From Xylophilus sp042867185 (lineage in GTDB: Bacteria; Pseudomonadota; Gammaproteobacteria; Burkholderiales; Burkholderiaceae_C): a stretch of DNA of 64,000 bases. The notes beneath the pieces are model-generated. The model saw nothing but the letters and a program-made list of their open reading frames with translations. It made no database searches and was not told the DNA's origin. This document shows positions 17,638 to 26,702 of this stretch, one piece after another. Position numbers and translations under genes: made by a program. The stretch covers positions 5,031-69,030 of the forward strand of contig JBHZQV010000025.1 in assembly GCA_042867185.1 (NCBI GenBank). Direction: 5' to 3'. Within the stretch, counting starts at the first letter, position 1, and every line of letters begins with the position of its first letter.

Positions 17638-18873
17638 TCATGGCTGCGCGGCGGCCGGCGCGGCAGGTGCCGTACGCGGTCCGGTGGCGGGAGCGCGGGC
17701 CGGTGCGGCCGGTGCGGCCGGTGCAACGGGCGTGGCCGGGGTGGCCGGGGTGGCCGCACTGGCGGCCGGTTTGCGGGCGGCTGCCACCGGCGCCGCGACG
17801 GTGGCCGCCGGTTTGGCGGCGGTCGCAGGCGCAGTGGCCGCCGGCTTGGCCGCGCCGGTGCCGGGCACCGCTGCGGCGGCCGGTGCCGCAGTGCCTGCCG
17901 GTACCGCGGCGGCGGCGGCCTTGGCACCGGCCGCAGGCTTGCCGCGCGGCACGCCCGCCACCGAGCCGCCGCCCGGCGGATTGGCCGGCGCCGCGGCCGG
18001 CCGGGTCGGCAGTTGCGCGCTCAGCGGCTGCAGCACCATCACATGGCGGGCGCCCTGCATCCGTGCCATCGGGAGGCAGTGGATGCGGGCGAAAGCCGAA
18101 TCGGCACGCCGCTCGACCTTGTCGACCTTGGCGACCGGCAGGCCGGCCGGATAGACGCCGTCGACCCCGCTGGTGGTGAGCACGTCGCCCTCCTGCACGT
18201 CGGCGGCGCTCGGCATGAAGCGCAGTTCCAGCCCGCCGCCCAGGTCGGATGCCGGGTTGCCGTAGGCCACGCCGCGCACCCCGGTGCGGGTGTTGAGCAC
18301 CGGAATCGCGTAATCGCGCTCGACCAGCAGCGTCACCTCGGCCAGGAACGGGTGCACCCGCGTCACCTGGCCCAGCACGCCGGCCTCGTCGATCACCGGC
18401 GAGCCGACGGCCACGTCCTGCAGCAGGCCGCGGTCGATGATCACCCGGCGGGTGTAGGGGTCGGGCGCGTCGTACAGCACCTCGGCCGCCTGCTCGGGCG
18501 CGGTGAGCCGCGGGCGCAGCGCCAACAATTCGCGCAGCCGGCCGTTCTCGAGCATCAGCTCCTCGACCTGGTTGGCGCGCTGCGACTGCTGCAGCATCTG
18601 CTGGCGCGCCGCGTCTTCCATCTGCTGGGCCGACTGCACCGTCTGCAGATAACCGAGCCCGCCGCGCACCCACGCCACCGGCTGCAGCGCGATCCGCTCC
18701 AGCGGATACAAAACGACCGAGATCGCCATCCGCAGCGGCGGCGTGATGCCCAGCCGCGCATCGGCCACCATCAGAAACAGCGCGAGCGCGGCGAAGAACA
18801 CCAGCGTCGACAAAGCCGAAGGACCCTGCTTGAAGAAAGGCGGCGCAGTGCGGTCCAGGGTTCCCAGGGGCAT
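17638..18873 (-). CDS. mreC: Rod-shape-determining protein MreC with long Ala/Pro-rich tail
   Basis: The protein is 411 aa, against about 280-350 in most relatives. It has an N-terminal membrane helix (about 24-42), a coiled coil (about 75-115), and the beta-rich periplasmic MreC core (RRVIIDRGLLQDVAVGSPVI, VRGVAYGNPASDLGGGLELR, LTTSGVDGVYPAGLPVAKV). From about residue 290 an Ala/Pro/Thr/Lys low-complexity tail of about 120 residues follows. Such tails may span the periplasm or bind wall material; this is inference. A 385-bp gap separates it from mreB, unusual in this operon. Confidence 0.93.
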   Translation of the reverse strand: MPLGTLDRTAPPFFKQGPSALSTLVFFAALALFLMVADARLGITPPLRMAISVVLYPLERIALQPVAWVRGGLGYLQTVQSAQQMEDAARQQMLQQSQRANQVEELMLENGRLRELLALRPRLTAPEQAAEVLYDAPDPYTRRVIIDRGLLQDVAVGSPVIDEAGVLGQVTRVHPFLAEVTLLVERDYAIPVLNTRTGVRGVAYGNPASDLGGGLELRFMPSAADVQEGDVLTTSGVDGVYPAGLPVAKVDKVERRADSAFARIHCLPMARMQGARHVMVLQPLSAQLPTRPAAAPANPPGGGSVAGVPRGKPAAGAKAAAAAVPAGTAAPAAAAVPGTGAAKPAATAPATAAKPAATVAAPVAAARKPAASAATPATPATPVAPAAPAAPARAPATGPRTAPAAPAAAQP

Positions 18874-19258
18874 GGTCGGAAAAAACGGGGCAGGACGGCG
18901 AACGAATGGGTGGGCGGGCGAAGGCGGCCAGCACGAAAGCGCCGGTCGCGCAGCGCGCCATCATAGAGAGCCCCAGCGCCGCCCCCGCCGCAGAAACCGT
19001 CAACCACCACAAAATGCTATGAAAAAAGTAGCTGCCTGCCGGCGACCAGCACCGGCCGCAGCCACTTTCCGGCCACCGGCTCAAGGTCGGCGCAACCACC
19101 CCCACCTCTCCCGCGAAGCATCCGCCCGGCAAAACCACCACGGCACCCCGCGGTGTCAGCCCCAGCCGCGCCAGGGTCTCCCTGGCGCTGGCGGAGCCCT
19201 CCCCCCCGGGGGGATGGCGAATTACACGAAGCGCAGCGCAGTGAAAAGCCGAGGGGGC
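18874..19258. other. Repeat-filled gap inside the mre operon
   Basis: It holds dispersed repeat copy 4 (19016-19077), a perfect 9-bp hairpin GCGCCAGGG-tct-CCCTGGCGC (19168-19188) and a C7G6 palindrome (19201-19213). A GC-rich tail (gaagcgcagcgcagtgaaaa) runs up to the mreB stop. No gene is recognised. It lies in the transcribed region between mreB and mreC and could limit read-through or process the mRNA. Confidence 0.7.
19016..19077 (+). repeat. Dispersed palindromic repeat, copy 4
   Basis: Head gctatgaaaaaagtagct, then GCCGGC...GCCGGC-like palindrome with substitutions, then GCAGCCACTTTCCGG. It lies between mreB and mreC. Confidence 0.7.
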
Positions 19259-20302
19259 CTACTCTGAAGTGAAAATGCTCCCCAGCCGGTCCATGCGCTC
19301 CAGCGCCATGCCGCATCCGCGCACCACGCAGGTCAGCGGCTCCTCGGCCACCAGCACCGGCAGGCCGGTTTCCTCGGCCAGCAGGCGGTCCAGGTCGCGC
19401 AGCAAAGCGCCGCCGCCGGTCAGCATCATCCCGCGGTCGGCGATGTCGGCGCCCAGCTCGGGCGGCGTCTGCTCCAGCGCGTTCTTCACGGCCGAGACGA
19501 TGTTGTTGAGCGGGTCGGTCAGGGCTTCGAGCACCTCGTTGCTGCTGATGGTGAAGCTGCGCGGCACGCCTTCGCTGAGGTTGCGGCCCTTGACTTCCAT
19601 CTCGCGCACTTCGGAGCCGGGAAACGCCGAGCCGATCTTCTTCTTGATCGCTTCGGCCGTCGGCTCGCCGATCAGCATGCCGTAGTTGCGGCGGATGTAG
19701 TTGATGATGGCCTCGTCGAACTTGTCGCCGCCGACGCGGACCGAGCCCTTGTAGACCATGCCGCCGAGCGAGATCACGCCGACCTCGGTCGTGCCGCCGC
19801 CGATGTCGACCACCATCGAGCCGGAGGCTTCCGACACCGGCAGGCCGGCGCCGATGCCGGCGGCCATGGGTTCCTCGATCAGGTAGACGGCGGTGGCGCC
19901 GGCGGCCTCGGCCGCGTCCTTGATGGCGCGGCGCTCGACCTGGGTCGAGCCGCAGGGCACGCAGATGATGATGCGCGGGCTGGGGGTGAACAGCGTGCGC
20001 GGGTGCACCATCTTGATGAACTGCTTGATCATCTGCTCGGTGATCACGAAGTCGGCGATCACGCCGTCCTTCATCGGGCGGATCGCCTCGATGTTGCCGG
20101 GCACCTTGCCCAGCATCGCCTTGGCCTCGCGGCCCACGGCCTGGATCACCTTCTTGCCGTGGGGCCCGCCCTCGTGGCGGATGGCGACGACCGAAGGCTC
20201 GTCGAGCACGATGCCTTTGTCACGGGCGAATATCAGCGTATTCGCGGTGCCGAGGTCAATGGCGAGGTCGGTGGAAAAATACCGACGGAAGGAACCAAAC
20301 AT
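19259..20302 (-). CDS. mreB: Rod-shape-determining protein MreB (bacterial actin)
   Basis: The protein is 347 aa, the standard length. It has the N-terminal MFGSFRRYFSTDLAIDLGTANT, phosphate loops (DIGGGTTEVGVISLGG) and the C-terminal LTGGGALLRDLDRLL. It forms membrane-bound filaments that direct lateral wall synthesis. The ATG at 20302 with AGAGGA upstream is chosen over an in-frame ATG six codons earlier. It is the first gene of the mre-mrdA operon and divergent from gatC; the 244-bp gap should hold both promoters. Confidence 0.97.
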   Translation of the reverse strand: MFGSFRRYFSTDLAIDLGTANTLIFARDKGIVLDEPSVVAIRHEGGPHGKKVIQAVGREAKAMLGKVPGNIEAIRPMKDGVIADFVITEQMIKQFIKMVHPRTLFTPSPRIIICVPCGSTQVERRAIKDAAEAAGATAVYLIEEPMAAGIGAGLPVSEASGSMVVDIGGGTTEVGVISLGGMVYKGSVRVGGDKFDEAIINYIRRNYGMLIGEPTAEAIKKKIGSAFPGSEVREMEVKGRNLSEGVPRSFTISSNEVLEALTDPLNNIVSAVKNALEQTPPELGADIADRGMMLTGGGALLRDLDRLLAEETGLPVLVAEEPLTCVVRGCGMALERMDRLGSIFTSE

Positions 20303-20546
20303 CAAAGTCCTCTCTGGCACGGCGTGCGCGTCGGCCAGCCGTCGCCAATTTCTGGTGTCGAATCAGGGTGAAAAACGGGGGGATACGCGCAGTAGACGGC
20401 GATTTCGCCGGCGGAACAGGCCTGGCAGGCTGTTTCGGCGAAGGCGGGATAATACCCGATCCCCCATGCGCCACCGCGGCTGCGGCGGCGCCGGCCCCCA
20501 CGCTTTACCTCCGGTTTTCAGGCGTCCGCGACGCCCCCATTTCCCT

Positions 20547-20846
20547 ATGGCACTCACACCCCAGGACATCGGTCGCATTGCCAACCTGGCACGGCTCGAA
20601 CTGCGCCCCGAAGAAGGCGACCGCCTGCTGGCGCAACTCAACGGCTTCTTCGACGTGGTCGAGCGGATGCGCGCGGTCGACACCGCCGGCATCGAGCCGA
20701 TGGCCCACCCCGTCGCCGCCATCCAGGACGTGACGCTGCGGCTGCGCGATGACGCGGTCGGCACCTACCCGTCGCGCGACGACAGCCAGAAGAGCGCACC
20801 CGCCGTCGAGAGCGGCCTGTACCTCGTCCCCCGCGTGATCGAATGA
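20547..20846 (+). CDS. gatC: Asp-tRNA(Asn)/Glu-tRNA(Gln) amidotransferase subunit C
   Basis: The protein is 99 aa, normal for GatC. It starts MALTPQDIGRIANLARLEL and contains IEPMAHPVAAIQDVTLRLRDD, the belt that wraps GatA and GatB. It stabilises the GatCAB complex. It is first of gatCAB, 7 bp upstream of gatA. The start is fixed by the conserved N-terminus. Confidence 0.95.
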   Translation: MALTPQDIGRIANLARLELRPEEGDRLLAQLNGFFDVVERMRAVDTAGIEPMAHPVAAIQDVTLRLRDDAVGTYPSRDDSQKSAPAVESGLYLVPRVIE

Positions 20847-20853
20847 GCCCGGC

Positions 20854-22386
20854 ATGAGCAGCAGCAACAGCACCCCCACCACCGCATCCACCGCCCTGCA
20901 CGACCTGACCGTCGCCCAGCTGGCCGCCCGCCTCGCGGCCAGGGACGTCTCGGCCGTCGAGGCCGCCCAGCACTTCCTCGACCGGGCCACCGCCCATGCC
21001 GACCTGGGCGCCTACGTGGCGCTCGACCCCGAGGCGACGCTGGCCCAGGCCCGCGCGGCCGACGCCCGCATCGCCGCCGGCACCGCCGGGCGCCTCGAAG
21101 GCGTGCCGCTGGCGCACAAGGACATCTTCGTCACCCGCGATTTCCCCACCACCGCCGGCTCCCGCATGCTGGCCGGCTACCGCTCTCCTTTCGATAGCAC
21201 GGTGGTGGCCAACCTCGCCGGCCAGGGCATCGTCACGCTCGGGAAACTCAGCTGCGACGAATTCGCGATGGGCTCGGCCAACGAGAACGTCGCCGTGCCC
21301 GCGGCCGGCGGCGATGCCGTGGTGCCGGTGCGCAACCCGTGGGACACCACCCGCGTGCCCGGCGGCTCCTCGGGCGGCAGCGCCGCCGCCGTGGCCGCGC
21401 GCCTGGCGCCGGCGGCCACCGGCACCGACACCGGCGGGTCGATCCGCCAGCCGGCCGCCTTCTGCGGCATCACCGGCATCAAGCCGACCTACGGCCGGGC
21501 CTCCCGCTACGGCATGGTGGCCTTCGCCTCCAGCCTCGACCAGGCCGGCCCGATGGCCCGCACCGCCGAAGACTGCGCGCTGCTGCTGTCGGCGATCTGC
21601 GGCCCCGACCCCGACCGCGATTCCACCTCGCTCGACCTGCCGGCCGAGGACTTCACCCGTTCGCTGAACGACAGCCTGCAGGGCCTGCGCATCGGCATCC
21701 CGAAGGAGTTCTTCGGCGAAGGTTTGTCGGCCGACGTGCGCGCCGCGGTCGATGCCGCGCTGGCGCAATACGAGCAGCTGGGCGCGACGCTGGTGCCGAT
21801 CAGCCTGCCGCGCACCGAGCTGTCGATTCCCGTCTACTACATCATCGCGCCGGCCGAGGCGTCGTCGAACCTGAGCCGCTTCGACGGCGTGAAATTCGGT
21901 CACCGGGCCGCCCGGTACACCGACCTGCTCGACATGTACAAGAAGACCCGTGCCGAAGGCTTCGGCGACGAGGTCAAGCGCCGGATCATGATCGGCACCT
22001 ACGTGCTGTCCCACGGCTACTACGACGCCTACTACCTGCAGGCCCAGAAGATCCGACGCATGATCGCCGACGACTTCCAGGACGCCTTCAAGAGCTGCGA
22101 CCTGATCGCCGGCCCGGTGGCGCCCACCGTGGCCTGGAAGATCGGCGCGCACGGCAGCGACCCGCTCGCCGACTACCTGGCCGACATCTTCACCCTGCCC
22201 GCCTCGCTGGCCGGCCTGCCCGGCATGAGCGTGCCGGCGGGCTTCGCAAAATCGGAAGCCGGTGGCGGCATGCCGGTGGGCCTGCAGCTGATCGGCAACT
22301 ATTTCGCCGAAGCGCGGCTGCTGAACGCCGCCCACCGCTTCCAGCAGGCCACCGACTTCCACCTCCGCAAACCGGAGGGCATCTGA
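20854..22386 (+). CDS. gatA: Asp-tRNA(Asn)/Glu-tRNA(Gln) amidotransferase subunit A
   Basis: The protein is 510 aa, an amidase-signature enzyme. The Ser-cis-Ser-Lys triad is visible: Lys89 (VPLAHKDIF), Ser172 in GGSSGGS and Ser196 in GTDTGGSIRQP. It hydrolyses glutamine and channels ammonia to GatB, which amidates the misacylated tRNA. KPTYGRASRYGMVAFASSLD is the usual GatA signature. It lies 2 bp before gatB. Confidence 0.97.
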   Translation: MSSSNSTPTTASTALHDLTVAQLAARLAARDVSAVEAAQHFLDRATAHADLGAYVALDPEATLAQARAADARIAAGTAGRLEGVPLAHKDIFVTRDFPTTAGSRMLAGYRSPFDSTVVANLAGQGIVTLGKLSCDEFAMGSANENVAVPAAGGDAVVPVRNPWDTTRVPGGSSGGSAAAVAARLAPAATGTDTGGSIRQPAAFCGITGIKPTYGRASRYGMVAFASSLDQAGPMARTAEDCALLLSAICGPDPDRDSTSLDLPAEDFTRSLNDSLQGLRIGIPKEFFGEGLSADVRAAVDAALAQYEQLGATLVPISLPRTELSIPVYYIIAPAEASSNLSRFDGVKFGHRAARYTDLLDMYKKTRAEGFGDEVKRRIMIGTYVLSHGYYDAYYLQAQKIRRMIADDFQDAFKSCDLIAGPVAPTVAWKIGAHGSDPLADYLADIFTLPASLAGLPGMSVPAGFAKSEAGGGMPVGLQLIGNYFAEARLLNAAHRFQQATDFHLRKPEGI

Positions 22387-22388
22387 AC

Positions 22389-23906
22389 ATGAGCGAACCC
22401 GTGAACTCCTTTGCCGCGCAGCAGGAAGGCCGCCCCACCGGGCCGCTGGTCCAGGGCTACGAAGTCGTCATCGGCTTCGAGACGCATGCCCAGCTCTCGA
22501 CCGTCTCCAAGATCTTCAGCCGCGCGCCGACCGCCTTCGGCGCCGAGGCCAACACCCAGGCCGCGCCGGTCGACCTGGCGCTGCCGGGCACGCTGCCGGT
22601 GATGAACAAGGGCGCGGTCGAGCGTGCGATCGAGCTCGGCCTGGCGCTGGGCTCGCATATCGCGCCGCGCAGCGTCTTCGCCCGCAAGAACTACTTCTAC
22701 CCCGACCTGCCCAAGGGCTACCAGATCAGCCAGTTCGAGATCCCGGTGGTCCAGGGCGGCAGCGTCGAGTTCTTCCTGGAGACCGGCAAGGGCGCCGATG
22801 CGGCGCGCGAGAAGAAGACGGTGCGCCTGGTGCGGGCCCACCTGGAAGAGGACGCCGGCAAGTCGCTGCACGAGAACTTCATCGGCCAGAGCGGCATCGA
22901 CCTGAACCGCGCCGGCACGCCGCTGCTGGAGATCGTGACCGAGCCCGACATCCGCTCGTCGGCCGAGGCGGTCGCCTATGCCCGCGAGCTGCACAAGATC
23001 GTCACCTGGATCGGCATCTGCGACGGCAACATGCAGGAAGGCAGCTTCCGCTGCGACGCCAACGTCTCGGTGCGCAAGCCCGGCCAGCCGCTGGGCACCC
23101 GCCGCGAGATCAAGAACCTCAACAGCTTCAAGTTCATGCAGCAGGCGATCGACTACGAGATCCGCTGGCAGATCGAGGAGATCGAGGACGGCCGCGAAAT
23201 CCAGCAGGCCACCGTGCTGTTCAACCCAGACACCGGCGAGACCCGCGCGATGCGCACCAAGGAAGACGCGGCCGACTACCGCTACTTCCCCGACCCCGAC
23301 CTGCCGCCCCTGGTGATCGGCGCCGACTGGGTCGAGCGGGTGCGCGGCCGCATGGCCGAGCTGCCCCGGGTGATGGCGGCCCGCTTCGTCGCCACCCACG
23401 GCCTGCCCGAGTACGACGCCACCCAGCTCACCCAGGACAAGGGCACCGCCGCGTACTTCGAGGCCGCGGTGGCCGCGGGCGCCGCGCCCAAGCTGGCCAG
23501 CAACTGGATCATGGGCGATCTCTCGCGCCGGCTGAATGCGGGCGGCATCGCACTGGCCGACGCGCCGGTGTCGGCGGCGCAGCTGGGCCGGCTGATCGGC
23601 CGCATCGGCGACGGGACGCTGTCGAACAACACCGCGCGCCAGGTGTTCGACGCGCTCTGGACCGGCGACGGCAGCGATGTGGATGCGGTGATCGAGGCCA
23701 AGGGCCTGCGCCAGGACAACGACAGCGGCGCGCTGGAGGCGATCCTGGACGAGGTGCTCGCCGCCAACCCGAAGAACGTGGAAGAGTTCCGCGCCGGCAA
23801 GGAGAAGGCGTTCAACGCGCTGGTCGGCCAGGCGATGAAGGCCAGCAAGGGCAAGGCGAATCCGGCGCAGGTCAACGAGCTGCTGCGCAAGAAGCTCCAG
23901 GGCTGA
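22389..23906 (+). CDS. gatB: Asp-tRNA(Asn)/Glu-tRNA(Gln) amidotransferase subunit B
   Basis: The protein is 505 aa. The N-terminal catalytic cradle (YEVVIGFETHAQLSTVSKIFS, RKNYFYPDLPKGYQISQ, NRAGTPLLEIVTEPD) activates and transamidates Glu or Asp on tRNA. The C-terminal YqeY-like tail (about 360-505) binds the tRNA. The start is fixed by the short gap after gatA. It is convergent with the DUF4124 gene across about 30 bp that contain only a GGGGCC/GGCCCC hairpin. Confidence 0.97.
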   Translation: MSEPVNSFAAQQEGRPTGPLVQGYEVVIGFETHAQLSTVSKIFSRAPTAFGAEANTQAAPVDLALPGTLPVMNKGAVERAIELGLALGSHIAPRSVFARKNYFYPDLPKGYQISQFEIPVVQGGSVEFFLETGKGADAAREKKTVRLVRAHLEEDAGKSLHENFIGQSGIDLNRAGTPLLEIVTEPDIRSSAEAVAYARELHKIVTWIGICDGNMQEGSFRCDANVSVRKPGQPLGTRREIKNLNSFKFMQQAIDYEIRWQIEEIEDGREIQQATVLFNPDTGETRAMRTKEDAADYRYFPDPDLPPLVIGADWVERVRGRMAELPRVMAARFVATHGLPEYDATQLTQDKGTAAYFEAAVAAGAAPKLASNWIMGDLSRRLNAGGIALADAPVSAAQLGRLIGRIGDGTLSNNTARQVFDALWTGDGSDVDAVIEAKGLRQDNDSGALEAILDEVLAANPKNVEEFRAGKEKAFNALVGQAMKASKGKANPAQVNELLRKKLQG

Positions 23907-23937
23907 TGCGGGGGGCCTGGTGTGGCCCCTCCGGCGC

Positions 23938-24645
23938 TCAGCGCGGCAGCAGGATCGGCGCGGTCTGTACCGGCTCGGGCGGCGGCGAGGCCCAGAGCGG
24001 ACGCAGCTGGGCGCTCTCGGCGTCGAAGCGCAGGTGCACCCGCTGCTTCTCCTGCTCCAGTTCGGCCAGGCCACGCTTCTGGATACCGATCGCCTTCAGC
24101 ACGTCGGCCTTTTCCTGGAACAGGCCGGTGGGCATCTTGGCACTGTCGGCGGCGAAGCGCGCCATCGCGGCCTCGACGTCCTTCTGCTGGCGTTCGAGCT
24201 GGCCGATGCGCAGCCGGGTGAGCGCCATGCTCTCGTCGACCCGTTGCAGGGCACTGGCGCGTTCGGCGTTGTGCGCCGCCTCGTTGGGGTAGCGGACCAG
24301 CATCACCCGCTCGCGGCGCGACTGCTCGGCCGCCTGGGCGCGGCGCTCCACTTCGGCACGGTCCCGGGCTTCCTGCGCCAGGCGCTCCATCTCGGTCGGC
24401 GGCGGCACCACCACCCGGCGCAGCGATCCGCTGGGGTTGAGCTCGCGCTGCTCGCGGTCCAGGCATTCGGCGATCGGCCGGTCGGAGGTGAGCCGCCGGC
24501 CCTTGGAATCGACGCAGGCGTAGATGCTGGGGCCGCCGGCCGGCTGGGGCGTCTGGGCCCGCACGCCTGCCGCTGCGCACCAGAGCGCCGCCAGGGCGCA
24601 TGCCCACGGTCCCGTCTTCTTCGGCCTGCGCGCTGCTTCCACGGT
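23938..24645 (-). CDS. DUF4124-domain periplasmic protein
   Basis: The protein is 235 aa from a GTG at 24645 preceded by AGGA; the frame is open further upstream but overlaps pyrE. A signal peptide (WACALAALWCAAAGVRAQ) is followed by a DUF4124 segment IYACVDSKGRRLTSDRPIAEC (about 40-62). After it comes a long, highly charged helical region, probably a coiled coil (about 90-220). Function unknown; DUF4124 proteins are common exported proteins in betaproteobacteria. It starts within 20 bp of the end of pyrE. Confidence 0.8.
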   Translation of the reverse strand, partial: TVEAARRPKKTGPWACALAALWCAAAGVRAQTPQPAGGPSIYACVDSKGRRLTSDRPIAECLDREQRELNPSGSLRRVVVPPPTEMERLAQEARDRAEVERRAQAAEQSRRERVMLVRYPNEAAHNAERASALQRVDESMALTRLRIGQLERQQKDVEAAMARFAADSAKMPTGLFQEKADVLKAIGIQKRGLAELEQEKQRVHLRFDAESAQLRPLWASPPPEPVQTAPILLPR

Positions 24646-24661
24646 GTTCCTGTCGTCGTCG

Positions 24662-25366
24662 TCAATCCTGGACGCCGTAGCGCTGGCGGTAGGCCAGCAC
24701 CCGGGCATGGTGGGCGGCACTCTCGCCGCCTGTTTCATTCAGATACAGCAATAAGTCGGCCAGCCTTGCGATCGTGCAGACCTGCATGCCCAGCCGGTTG
24801 CGCACGTACTGCACCGCGCTGTGGTCCACGTCCTGCCCGTTCTCGGTCGCCTTCTCCTGGCGGTCGAGGGCGATCGCCATCGCATGCGGCACCGCGCCGG
24901 CGGCCTCGATCAGGGCGATCGACTCGCGCGCGGCGGTGCCGGCCGACATCACGTCGTCGATGATCAGGACCCGTCCGGCCAGCGGCGCGCCCACCAGGGC
25001 GCCGCCCTCGCCGTGGTCCTTGGCCTCCTTGCGGTTGTAGGCGAACGGCAGGTTGCGGCCCCGCCGCGCCAGCTCGACCGTTACCGCCGCCGCCAGCGGA
25101 ATGCCCTTGTAGGCCGGGCCGAAGACCATGTCGAATGCGATGCCGTTGGCGAGCAGGGCCTGTGCATAGAATTCGGCCAGCCGGCCCAGCTTGGCGCCGT
25201 CGTCGAACAGGCCCGCGTTGAAGAAGTACGGGCTCAGCCGGCCCGCCTTGGTCTTGAACTCGCCGAAGCGCAGCACGCCGGAATCGACGCAAAACTTCAC
25301 GAAATCCTGGGCCAGCCGCGCATCGGGCGCCGCTTCTTGACCCGCCCGGACGCCATCAACCAGCAT
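24662..25366 (-). CDS. pyrE: Orotate phosphoribosyltransferase
   Basis: The protein is 234 aa. Motifs: SGVLRFGEFKTKAGRLSPYF at the orotate side, FGPAYKGIPLA, FAYNRKEAKDHGEGG (flexible loop) and the PRPP signature VLIIDDVMSAGTA. It converts orotate and PRPP to OMP in pyrimidine synthesis. The ATG at 25366 overlaps the start codon of the divergent exonuclease gene: both lie in one CATG. The N-terminus is about 15 residues longer than E. coli PyrE, so a later, non-ATG start cannot be excluded. Confidence 0.95.
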   Translation of the reverse strand: MLVDGVRAGQEAAPDARLAQDFVKFCVDSGVLRFGEFKTKAGRLSPYFFNAGLFDDGAKLGRLAEFYAQALLANGIAFDMVFGPAYKGIPLAAAVTVELARRGRNLPFAYNRKEAKDHGEGGALVGAPLAGRVLIIDDVMSAGTAARESIALIEAAGAVPHAMAIALDRQEKATENGQDVDHSAVQYVRNRLGMQVCTIARLADLLLYLNETGGESAAHHARVLAYRQRYGVQD

Positions 25367-26180
25367 GGGGAAATCCTTGTTCAAATTGACCAGCCTGAAC
25401 CTCAACGGCATCCGCTCGGCGGCCACCAAAGGCGTGGAAGCCTGGATCGCGGCCACTGCGCCGGATTGTATTTGCGTGCAGGAGGTCAAGGCCCAGGCGG
25501 CCGACGTGGCCGGCCGCTTCGAGCAGATGGCCGGGCTGCAGGGCCACTTCCACTTCGCGCAGAAGAAGGGCTACTCGGGTGTCGGCATCTACACCCGCCA
25601 CACGCCGTCGGACGTGCGCATCGGCTATGGCGGCGAGGAGTTCGACGCCGAGGGCCGCTACATCGAAGCCCGCTTCGACACGCCCGCCCGCAAGCTCTCG
25701 ATCGTCAGCTGCTACTTCCCCAGCGGCTCCTCCGGCGAAGATCGCCAGGCCGCCAAGTTCCGCTTCCTGGCCGACTTCCACCCGCACCTGATGCGGCTCA
25801 AGGCCGAGCGCGAATTCATCCTCTGCGGCGACATCAACATCGCCCACCAGCAGGCCGACCTGAAAAACTGGAAAAGCAACCAGAAGAACAGCGGCTTCCT
25901 GCCCGAAGAGCGTGCCTGGCTGACAAAAGTGTTGCACCTGACCGACGAGGGCGGCGGCCTGGTGGACGTTTATCGTCAGCTCCAGCCCGACGCCACCGAG
26001 GCCGCCTACACCTGGTGGAGCAACCGCGGACAGGCCTATGCGAAGAACGTGGGGTGGCGGCTGGACTACCACCTCGCCACGCCGGCGATGGCCGCGCTGG
26101 CGCGCACCGAGCAGATCTACAAGGACGTGAAGTTCTCGGACCACGCGCCGGTGACGGTGGAGTACGACTTCACCCTGTGA
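25365..26180 (+). CDS. Exodeoxyribonuclease III family AP endonuclease
   Basis: The protein is 271 aa. Catalytic motifs of the EEP fold: LNLNGIRSA, CVQEVKAQ (metal-binding Glu), GDINIAH, WWSNRG and the C-terminal SDHAPVTVEYDF. It acts in base-excision repair as AP endonuclease and 3'-5' exonuclease. The ATG at 25365 overlaps the pyrE start. A TTG at 25377 preceded by GGGGA at about 5-base spacing is an alternative and would fit the family start (KLTSLNLNGIR) better. Confidence 0.93.
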   Translation: MGKSLFKLTSLNLNGIRSAATKGVEAWIAATAPDCICVQEVKAQAADVAGRFEQMAGLQGHFHFAQKKGYSGVGIYTRHTPSDVRIGYGGEEFDAEGRYIEARFDTPARKLSIVSCYFPSGSSGEDRQAAKFRFLADFHPHLMRLKAEREFILCGDINIAHQQADLKNWKSNQKNSGFLPEERAWLTKVLHLTDEGGGLVDVYRQLQPDATEAAYTWWSNRGQAYAKNVGWRLDYHLATPAMAALARTEQIYKDVKFSDHAPVTVEYDFTL

Positions 26181-26397
26181 GTGCGCCTAGGCACGCGATG
26201 CTCGCCGAATGGCACCAAGAAATCCGGCCTTATTCCTCCCCCAGGGGCCGGTAGCAGACCCCTGCGCGCGATGACCGACCGTTATCAAACCACCGGCTCA
26301 CAAAGCGCATTCGGCGCGATTCACGCCGGCTTCTCGGGCGATTACGGCGCCATGGAGCAGTTCGTGGCCCAGGCCATGGCTGCTGGCGCTGCCGGCC

Positions 26398-26562
26398 TCA
26401 GCGGGCCAGCTTGATGTGGGGGAAGCGCACGGTGGGTTGGTGCCATCTGCGCTCGAGCTGCTCGACGCTTTGCCCGGTTTCCACGGCCGTGGAACTGGCC
26501 ACAGACCGCAACACGGCTTGGCGGCTGGGTGTTTTTGGCGGGGGTGCTGCGGTTTTGGGCAT
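26398..26562 (-). CDS. Hypothetical 54-aa protein
   Basis: An ATG at 26562 opens a frame of 54 codons ending TGA. The N-terminus is Lys/Pro-rich (MPKTAAPPPKTPSRQ). A helical part LRSVASSTAVETGQSVEQLE follows, then RRWHQPTVRFPHIKLAR. The protein is basic, with no membrane segment. No clear ribosome binding site. Amino-acid composition looks like a real protein rather than a GC-rich shadow, but function is unknown. Confidence 0.4.
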   Translation of the reverse strand: MPKTAAPPPKTPSRQAVLRSVASSTAVETGQSVEQLERRWHQPTVRFPHIKLAR

Positions 26563-26686
26563 GCTGTGATTTCACGAAGCGAGCTTTGAATTTATTCAAA
26601 ATTCCCTGCCTTGATGGCCCTCACGTCGAACCCATGACGCATCCAGGTTCAAGGAATGATCCGTGCCGCGCGCACTGCACCCTAGC

Positions 26687-26702
26687 GGGTCATGCATGAC
26701 CC
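26687..26702. repeat. Perfect 16-bp palindrome
   Basis: GGGTCATGCATGACCC lies 35 bp beyond the lactate permease stop. It could be a protein binding site; as an RNA hairpin it would have almost no loop. No role can be assigned. Confidence 0.5.
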
